A stretch of DNA of 64,000 nucleotides from Actinoplanes cyaneus. Lineage in GTDB: Bacteria > Actinomycetota > Actinomycetes > Mycobacteriales > Micromonosporaceae. The translations under genes were made by a program, and so were the position numbers. The stretch spans positions 1 to 64,000 of the forward strand of contig NZ_BOMH01000002.1 in NCBI RefSeq assembly GCF_016862095.1, given 5' to 3'. This document shows positions 58,551-64,000 of the stretch, in pieces. A model generated the notes under the pieces. The model did no database searches. It saw only the letters and a list, made by a program, of their open reading frames with translations, and was not told the origin of the DNA. Each line of letters starts with the position of its first letter. Position 1 is the first letter of the stretch.

Positions 58551-59469
58551 CGTAGAAGACCCATCGCTTCGAGGCCCAGAAGTTGATCGCGGTGAAGATC
58601 GCGATGATCACCAGCAGCAGCCAGGCCAGGGCCGACGCGTACCCCATGTCGAAACTGTGGAAGCCGCGCTGATAGAGGTAGAGCGTGTAGAACATGGTCG
58701 AGTCGGACGGCCCGCCGGTGCCGCCGGAGACGACGAACGCCTGGGTGAACGACTGGAACGCGTGGATGATCTGCAGCACCAGGTTGAAGAAGATGATCGG
58801 CGACAGCAGCGGCAGCGTGATGCTGCGGAACTGGCGGGCCTTCGACGCGCCGTCGACCGCCGCCGCCTCGTAGTACATCACCGGGATCTGCCGCAGCCCG
58901 GCCAGGAAGATCACCATCGGGGCGCCGAACGTCCACACGTTCAGCACGATCAACGTGGACAGTGCCGTGCCCGGGTCGGAGATCCAGCTCTGCCCCTGCA
59001 CCCCGAACCAGCCCAGAACCTGGTTGAACAGGCCGTCCGCGCCGAAGATCTGCCGCCACAGCACCGCGATCGCGACACTCGTGCCGAGCAGGCTGGGCAG
59101 GTAGAACACCGAGCGGTAGAACGCCAGCCCGCGCATCCCGCGGTCCAGCAGCAGCGCGAGGCCGAGCGCGAACGCCAGCTGCAGCGGGACGGAGACGAAG
59201 ACATACGTGAACGTGACGCCGAGCGCGTGGTGCAGCCGCTCGTCGTGCAGCATCCGCTGGAAGTTCTCCAGGCCGTTGAACTCCGGCGGCTGGATCAGGT
59301 TGTAGTCGGTGAAGCCGAGCACGAACGACGCCGCGACCGGCCCCGCGGTGATCAGGACCAGCCCGGCGAACCACGGTGACAGGAAGAAGAAGGCGGCGCG
59401 GTTGTCCCGCTTGCGCGGCGGGCCGGCCGTGGAGGAGCCGAGTCGCTGAAGCTCGCCGAGGCTGCTCAC
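58543..59469 (-). CDS. ABC sugar transporter permease (MalF type)
   Basis: 308 residues, six predicted helices. N-terminal FFFLSPWFAGLVLITAGPVA, the EAA loop YEAAAVDGASKARQFRSITL and the closing INFWASKRWVFYDD are standard for MalF/UgpA-like permeases. GTG start after AAGGAGGA. First gene of the operon 59469-53731. A LacI-type operator (59503-59516) lies 34 bp upstream. Confidence 0.92.
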   Translation of the reverse strand: MSSLGELQRLGSSTAGPPRKRDNRAAFFFLSPWFAGLVLITAGPVAASFVLGFTDYNLIQPPEFNGLENFQRMLHDERLHHALGVTFTYVFVSVPLQLAFALGLALLLDRGMRGLAFYRSVFYLPSLLGTSVAIAVLWRQIFGADGLFNQVLGWFGVQGQSWISDPGTALSTLIVLNVWTFGAPMVIFLAGLRQIPVMYYEAAAVDGASKARQFRSITLPLLSPIIFFNLVLQIIHAFQSFTQAFVVSGGTGGPSDSTMFYTLYLYQRGFHSFDMGYASALAWLLLVIIAIFTAINFWASKRWVFYDD

Positions 59470-59502
59470 GCGTCCTCCTTCCGGGTGGCGTCCCCCGCTG
59501 CG

Positions 59503-59516
59503 GGAAAACGTATTCC
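59503..59516. promoter_or_regulatory. LacI-type operator before the sugar ABC operon
   Basis: GGAAAACGTATTCC is a palindrome with one mismatched pair, 34 bp upstream of the first permease. Two LacI genes lie immediately beyond. The similar half-site GGAAACG occurs in the palindrome before the dehydratase gene (62391-62402). Confidence 0.7.
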
Positions 59517-59627
59517 AGAGTTTGGGTGTGCCGCCCGCCACACGTCAAGTGTTTCCGTGAGATCACATCAAACTCATCGATGGATCAAACCCTTTTCCCG
59601 TACGCGCGATCTCGGCTGTGCGGGAGG

Positions 59628-60656
59628 TCAGGGGCGCGGGGCGCAGCTCTCGCGGGCGAGGAACGTGCCGACGACCACCTCGCGGATCGGCGCACGGCCG
59701 GGAACGACGTCGGCGAGCGCCATCTCCACCGCGCGCGCCCCGCTCGCGGCGTGCGGCAGGGCCAGCGTGGCCAGGCGCGGGGTCACGTCCGACGCCAGCG
59801 GGACGTCGTCGAACCCGGTCACGGACAGGCGCCCCGGCACGGCGATCCCCGCGTCCCGGCAGGCGGAGAGCGCGCCGATCGCCACCACGTCGTTGACCGC
59901 GACGATCGCGTCGACGCCGTCCAGCCGGCCGGTGTCCAGGGCGGTCATCACCGCGTCGTAACCGCCCTGCCGGCTGACCTCGCACTCGGCCGTGTCGATG
60001 TCGCCGCCGGCCAGACCCGCCACGAATCCGGCGTGCCGGCTCGCGGCGAAGGCCCGGTCCGGCGTACCGGCAAGAATGAGGATCTTCCGATGCCCGGTGG
60101 CCGCCAGATGCTCACCGACCAGCCGGGCCGAGGTCCGGTCGTCGAAACGCACCGAGTCGAACGGCAGGTCGACACTCCCGTAGATCACCACCCGGCCGCC
60201 GTTGCGCTCGTACGCGCGCAGTTCCTCGATGAGCCGGACGTTGCGAGCCGTCCCCTCGACCCGGGTCGACGTCAGCACCAGCGCCCGCGGGCGGAACGCG
60301 CACAACGTCCGCACGGTCTCGAACTGCCGCTCCGGTACGCCCCGGGTCTGCGCGACGCTGACGAACGCCCCGACCGTCCGGGCCTGACGCTCCATCGCCG
60401 CGACGACCATCCCGATCGACGGCGTGGTCAGATCGTCGGCGACCAGGGCGACCGTGTCGGTGCGCCCGCGCATCGCCCGCGCCGACAGGTCCGGGGTGTA
60501 GTTCAGTTCGGCGGCCGCGGCGAGCACCCGGCTCCGGTACTCCGCGGCGACCTTCCGCGTGCTCGCGCCCAGGACCCGGGAGGCGGTGGCCAGCGAGACG
60601 CCGGCCGCGCGGGCCACGTCGTGGAGGGTCACGGTCGGCCTGGCCGGATGCGGCAC
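59628..60656 (-). CDS. LacI-family regulator next to the sugar ABC operon
   Basis: 342 residues. The HTH is at 8-55 (VTLHDVARAAGVSLATASRV). The sensor domain has AIVAVNDVVAIGALSACRDA and LSVTGFDDVPLASDVTPRLA. The GTG at 60656 follows GAGGGGGG. Same strand as the ABC operon, 158 bp upstream of it, with the operator in between. It is divergent from another LacI gene (60830) and shares family blocks with it, so the pair may have arisen by duplication. Confidence 0.92.
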   Translation of the reverse strand: MPHPARPTVTLHDVARAAGVSLATASRVLGASTRKVAAEYRSRVLAAAAELNYTPDLSARAMRGRTDTVALVADDLTTPSIGMVVAAMERQARTVGAFVSVAQTRGVPERQFETVRTLCAFRPRALVLTSTRVEGTARNVRLIEELRAYERNGGRVVIYGSVDLPFDSVRFDDRTSARLVGEHLAATGHRKILILAGTPDRAFAASRHAGFVAGLAGGDIDTAECEVSRQGGYDAVMTALDTGRLDGVDAIVAVNDVVAIGALSACRDAGIAVPGRLSVTGFDDVPLASDVTPRLATLALPHAASGARAVEMALADVVPGRAPIREVVVGTFLARESCAPRP

Positions 60657-60829
60657 GTTCCCCCCTCGCTGGTCGCGGCACTCTCCCTCGGCCGCGGTGC
60701 CCGCCCTCGGTCGCGGTGCCCTCTTCGGCCACGCGCTCACTTCGGCCGCGCGCCTTCCCTGGTCGCAGCGCCGAGAATACTGTCCGTGGCGGGGATGCGC
60801 GCTCACGGGTGACTGGCAGAATCGGCGCC
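60657..60829. repeat. divergent LacI promoter gap with imperfect repeats
   Basis: 173 bp between two divergent LacI genes. The stretch 60688-60755 contains imperfect CTCGGCCGCGGTGCC / CTCGGTCGCGGTGCC / TTCGGCCACGCGCTC units. No LacI-type palindrome of the GGAAAACG type is evident here. Confidence 0.45.
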
Positions 60830-61858
60830 GTGGAGCAGGAACCGGACCGGCGACGGGTGACGTTGCACGACGTCGCGCGCGAGGCCGGCGTCTCCTACGC
60901 CACCGCGTCCCGCGCCCTCAACGGCAGCGATCGCAGCGTCCGCCGGGAGAACGCCGACCGCGTCCGCGAGGCCGCCGCCCGGCTCGGCTACCTGCCCGAC
61001 CTTCCCGCCCAGGCGATCGCGAAAGGCTCCAACGGCACGGCCGCGCTGGTCGTCAACGGCATCGACGACCCGTACTTCGTGACGATCGCTGCCGGCGCCA
61101 CAGCGGCCGCCGAAGAGGCCGGGATCATCCTCACGCTGGCCGTTTCCGATCACTCCCCGGATCTCGAGCTGCAGATCGTCCGGACCCTCCGCGGCCAGCG
61201 CCCCCGCGCGATCCTGATCGCCGGCACCCGGGTCGCCGGCGCGCCGTCCGCCCCGGATCTGATCGCCGAGCTGGAGGCGTACCGCACGGCCGGCGGCCGG
61301 ATCACCCTGCTCACCCAGCCACAACTGCCGTTCGCGACGCTGGCCGTCGACAACCACGGCGGCGCCCGGCAGCTCGCCGAAGCCCTGATCGACCGTGGCT
61401 ATCGCAGGTTCGCGCTGGTCCACGGCGACGACCGGCTGCTCACGTCCCGGGAACGGCGCGAGGGCTTCACCGCCGCCGTCCGCGCCGCCGGCATGGACGC
61501 CCCGCTGCCGGTCCCGTCCGCCTTCAGCCGCGACGGCGGCGAACAGGCGACCCGTGCCCTGATCCGAACCGGACTCCACGACATCGAGGCGATCGTCGCG
61601 GTCACCGACGTCATGGCGATCGGCGTCCAGTCCGCCCTGCGCGCCGCCGGCCTGGTCCCGGGGCGCGACATCGGGGTGGCCGGCTTCGACGACATCGCTC
61701 CCGCCCAGGACGTCACCCCCACCCTCACCACGGTCCGCGTCCCGCTGCACGACCTCGGCCGCCGCGCCCTCCAACTGGCCCTCACCTCGGAAACCCGGGA
61801 GACGATCACCGTCCCCACGCAGGTCGTCCTCCGGGACAGCACGCCTCCCCGGCACTGA
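60830..61858 (+). CDS. LacI-family regulator (second of the divergent pair)
   Basis: 342 residues. HTH at 9-57 (RRVTLHDVAREAGVSYATAS). The sensor domain includes AIVAVTDVMAIGVQSALRAA and IGVAGFDDIAPAQDVTPTLT. GTG start at 60830; the frame is open from 60716 but the upstream part has no homology. It resembles its divergent neighbour at several blocks. Its targets may be the dehydratase gene downstream (operator 62391-62402) or the ABC operon. Confidence 0.92.
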   Translation: MEQEPDRRRVTLHDVAREAGVSYATASRALNGSDRSVRRENADRVREAAARLGYLPDLPAQAIAKGSNGTAALVVNGIDDPYFVTIAAGATAAAEEAGIILTLAVSDHSPDLELQIVRTLRGQRPRAILIAGTRVAGAPSAPDLIAELEAYRTAGGRITLLTQPQLPFATLAVDNHGGARQLAEALIDRGYRRFALVHGDDRLLTSRERREGFTAAVRAAGMDAPLPVPSAFSRDGGEQATRALIRTGLHDIEAIVAVTDVMAIGVQSALRAAGLVPGRDIGVAGFDDIAPAQDVTPTLTTVRVPLHDLGRRALQLALTSETRETITVPTQVVLRDSTPPRH

Positions 61859-62012
61859 CAACCCCTTCCCGCCTACGCCGCGAGCCCCGCCCGTTGCCCC
61901 GCCGTGAACCTGCCGGGCCCCGCCGTGAACCCCCGCCCGTGCCCGCCGGGAGCCCCGCCCCGTGTCCCCCGCAAGGCCGCTGCCACTCCAGCCAGCCTCG
62001 CGCCCGCTCCCC

Positions 62013-62067
62013 CGGCTGGTGCTCACGGTCGTCATTCGTTCCTCATGACGACCGTGAGCACCAGCCG
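62013..62067. repeat. palindromic repeat, copy 3
   Basis: Two perfect 23-bp arms: 62013-62035 (starts CGGCTGGTGCTCACGG, ends TCGTCAT) and 62045-62067 (starts ATGACGACC, ends AGCACCAGCCG). The loop is 9 nt (TCGTTCCTC). Confidence 0.95.
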
Positions 62068-62203
62068 ACAAGCCCGCACCGCCCGGCGGGGCCGGCGACG
62101 CGCGACCCGATCCGCCGGTCAAGCCCGCACCACGCCCGCGGCGCCGGCCCACCCCGCGCGACCCGCACCGCTGGCCGGGCCGGCGCCGCGGGCGTCCGGG
62201 TCT

Positions 62204-62258
62204 CAGCTGGTTCTCATGGGCGTTATCCGGCCCGGATAACGCCCATGAGAACCAGCTG
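62204..62258. repeat. palindromic repeat, copy 4
   Basis: Perfect 27-bp arms, 62204-62230 (starts CAGCTGGTTCTCATGGGC) and 62232-62258 (ends CATGAGAACCAGCTG), around a single central C. Compared with copies 1-3, the G of GGTGCTC is T here on the left arm, and the matching base on the right arm has changed too. Confidence 0.95.
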
Positions 62259-62390
62259 GGAGGGGTGCGCCGCGGGGCGGAGCTGGAGTCGGGGTGGGCC
62301 GGCGCGGGCGGGCCAGGGGACGCTGCTCATGACGTACGCGGGACAGGGTTGGGGTTTTCAGGGCTTCGGCAGGCATGTCAGGATGTCGAT

Positions 62391-62402
62391 GGAAACGTTT
62401 TC
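62391..62402. promoter_or_regulatory. LacI-type operator before the dehydratase gene
   Basis: GGAAACGTTTTC is a palindrome with one mismatched pair, 34 bp before the start codon. It closely resembles the operator at 59503-59516, so the ABC operon and the dehydratase gene probably share one regulator. Confidence 0.65.
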
Positions 62403-62435
62403 ACGACATTCCAGCGGACCGCATCGGAGGGCCTC

Positions 62436-63974
62436 ATGCCGGATCACGCCGAGCTGCGGGACGTGGCGCTGCTGCTGCGCGACGGCGATGACGTGGCCGT
62501 CGCCACCGAGGACCTGGCGCGGGGGCGGGCGCTGCGGCACGGCGGCACGGAGCTGACGGTCGTGACCGAGGTGCCCCGCGGGCACAAGATCGCCCTGCGG
62601 GACCTGGGCACGGGGGCGCAGATCCACAAGTACGGGCAGGTCATCGGCCGGGCGACCACCGCGATCCGGGCCGGGGAGCACGTGCACGCGCACAACCTCG
62701 GGATGGACGCTGTCGAGCACGACTACGAGTTCGGGACCGGCGTGGTGAGCATTCCACGGGCGGCCACGACCAGGACGTTCGAGGGGTTCCGGCGAGCGGA
62801 CGGGCGGGTCGGCACGCGCAACTTCGTCGGGATCGTCACGAGCGTGAACTGTTCCGCCTCGACCGCCCGGATGATCGCCGATCAGTTCCGCGGCCCGATC
62901 ATGGAGATGTACCCGCACGTGGACGGCGTGGTCGCGCTCGCGCACGACTCCGGTTGCGGGATGGTCCCGGCCAGCGAGGGCGGCCAGCTCCTGCGGCGGA
63001 CGCTGCGGGGCTATGCGACCCACCCGAACATCGGCGGCCTGATCGTTCTCGGTCTCGGCTGCGAGATGCTCGGCGTCGAGGCGCTGCTCGCCGATCTGGA
63101 CGCGCCCGCCGACACCCTGATCGAGCGGATGACCATTCAGGACACCGGTGGGATCCGTGCCACGGTTCGCGCCGGAACGACGGTGGTCCGCGCGATGCTG
63201 GAGCGGCTCGACGAGCGCCGCCGCGAGACGGTTCCCGCGTCCGAGCTGGTCCTCGGGCTGAACTGCGGCGGCTCCGACGGGTATTCGGGGATCACCGCGA
63301 ACCCGGCGCTCGGGCGCGCCTCCGACCTGCTCGTCGCGCAGGGCGGGATCTCCGTGCTGGCCGAGACGCCCGAGGTGTTCGGCGCGGAGCACCTGCTCAC
63401 CCGGCGTGCGGTCGACCGGGAGGTCGGTCAGCGGCTGCTCGACCGGATCGCGTGGTGGCACAAGTACGTCGAGGCAGGCGGCGGCACCCTGGACAACAAT
63501 CCGTCCCCGGGGAACAAGGCCGGCGGGCTGACCACGATCCTCGAGAAGTCGCTGGGCGCGGTGGCCAAGGGCGGGGCGGCGCCGCTCGCCGCGGTCTACG
63601 AGTACGCCGAGCGGATCACCGAGCCGGGCTTCGCCTTCATGGACACGCCCGGCTACGACCCGGTGTCGGTGACCGGGCTGGTCGCGGGCGGGGCGACGGT
63701 CGTCTGCTTCACCACCGGCCGCGGCTCGGTCCTCGGCGGCAAGCCGGCCCCGGTCATCAAGATCGCCACGAACACGGAGATCTTCGAGCGGATGCGCGAG
63801 GACATGGACATCGACGCGGGCGGCATCGTCACCGGGGCGACCACGATCGACGCGGTGGGCGAGGAGATCTTCGAGACGATCCTGGCCGTGGCGTCCGGGA
63901 AGGTCACCGCGAGCGAGGACCTGGACCTGGGCCGCGACGAGTTCGTCCCCTGGCAGCTCGGCGCGGTGACCTGA
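62436..63974 (+). CDS. altronate/galactarate-type dehydratase (UxaA family)
   Basis: 512 residues. N-terminal SAF domain (about 8-90, VALLLRDGDDVAVATEDLAR, HKIALRDLGTGAQIHKYGQV) and a large C-terminal UxaA domain (about 110-505: FRRADGRVGTRNFVGIVTSV, ALAHDSGCGM, LGLGCE, GLNCGGSDGYSGITANPALG, DNNPSPGNKAGGLTTILEKS, DTPGY). Full-length family size. Such enzymes dehydrate altronate (from galacturonate) or galactarate, feeding 2-keto-3-deoxy acids to central metabolism; sequence alone does not choose between them. GGAGG precedes the ATG. A LacI-type operator lies upstream. A pectate lyase elsewhere in the window fits use of pectin-derived galacturonate. Confidence 0.9.
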   Translation: MPDHAELRDVALLLRDGDDVAVATEDLARGRALRHGGTELTVVTEVPRGHKIALRDLGTGAQIHKYGQVIGRATTAIRAGEHVHAHNLGMDAVEHDYEFGTGVVSIPRAATTRTFEGFRRADGRVGTRNFVGIVTSVNCSASTARMIADQFRGPIMEMYPHVDGVVALAHDSGCGMVPASEGGQLLRRTLRGYATHPNIGGLIVLGLGCEMLGVEALLADLDAPADTLIERMTIQDTGGIRATVRAGTTVVRAMLERLDERRRETVPASELVLGLNCGGSDGYSGITANPALGRASDLLVAQGGISVLAETPEVFGAEHLLTRRAVDREVGQRLLDRIAWWHKYVEAGGGTLDNNPSPGNKAGGLTTILEKSLGAVAKGGAAPLAAVYEYAERITEPGFAFMDTPGYDPVSVTGLVAGGATVVCFTTGRGSVLGGKPAPVIKIATNTEIFERMREDMDIDAGGIVTGATTIDAVGEEIFETILAVASGKVTASEDLDLGRDEFVPWQLGAVT

Positions 63975-64000
63975 TTCAGTACAGTGCGGAGCCGGTGACC

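Larger units (their letters stand above)
61859..62435. other. intergenic region with two large palindromic repeats and an operator
   Basis: 577 bp without a gene. It carries repeat copies 3 and 4, a low-complexity CCCCGCCGTGAACC-rich segment at about 61890-61970, and the operator before the dehydratase gene. Confidence 0.65.

Noticed and set aside
61859..62435. Small ORFs between the second LacI gene and the dehydratase
   Set aside because: Low-complexity Pro/Arg/Ala reading frames across palindromes; no start site or homology.
1..64000. tRNA, rRNA, integrase, transposase or prophage genes
   Set aside because: I looked for conserved cloverleaf ends, rRNA blocks and recombinase motifs and saw none, so the low-GC cassette has no visible mobile-element machinery.

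Overview
The window is a chromosomal segment of a very GC-rich actinomycete. The signs are heavy G/C use at third codon positions, many GTG starts, unlinked ABC sugar permeases without their own ATPase, an ECF sigma factor of the SigE type, an MT0933-type small protein, EspC-like proteins and secreted plant-wall hydrolases with PS/TS linkers. A member of the Micromonosporaceae such as Actinoplanes fits best, but that is inference from gene content. I see no rRNA, tRNA, CRISPR array, transposase or phage gene.

Layout. 1-1284: hexanucleotide repeats and a hypothetical protein with a Pro/Ala-rich tail. 1610-3359: XRE-cupin regulator, DinB-like enzyme and a truncated TetR gene. 3390-11183: large LuxR-type ATPase regulator, methyltransferase, a divergent MBL hydrolase/CGNR regulator pair sharing an operator-like region, glycosyltransferase, DUF218 protein and DUF5996 protein. 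11471-14456: GH16 glucanase and GH26 mannanase facing away from each other around two identical palindromic operators, followed by a LacI regulator. 14721-18284: KUP potassium transporter, AraC/DJ-1 regulator and cupin. 18459-26510: GH5-CBM2 cellulase behind a 26-bp palindrome, a lipoprotein, a PhzF protein, a lone CheW, a heme peroxidase fused to two LysM domains, and a PL9-type pectate lyase.

26700-36661 holds metabolic and regulatory genes: SDR, 5'-3' exonuclease, alpha/beta hydrolase, a membrane protein / SigE-type sigma factor / acyltransferase operon joined by GTGA overlaps, a winged-helix regulator divergent from an MFS pump, and a MerR regulator fused to a cysteine-less peroxiredoxin domain. 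37102-38950 is a four-gene, visibly less GC-rich cassette with EspC-like and WXG-like proteins. 39286-47877 contains a PPC-domain protein, methyltransferase, lipoproteins, a two-component system and a 1338-residue sensor kinase/receiver/SpoIIE phosphatase coupled to a STAS antagonist.

53731-63974 is a sugar-acid or glycoside uptake locus: a six-gene minus-strand operon (two permeases, binding protein, Gfo/Idh/MocA dehydrogenase, PmoA-like protein, cupin), two divergent LacI regulators, and an altronate/galactarate-type dehydratase. LacI-type operators sit before both the operon and the dehydratase. With the secreted pectate lyase, mannanase, glucanase and cellulase, the window describes plant polysaccharide breakdown with local LacI control.

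The most unusual structural signal is a family of long, near-perfect dispersed palindromes (core GGCTGGTGCTCAYGG) in at least four intergenic gaps, whose arms vary together. Second-tier points are the MerR-peroxiredoxin fusion lacking its cysteines, the low-GC EspC/WXG cassette, and a second, internally rebuilt copy of the PmoA-like gene.
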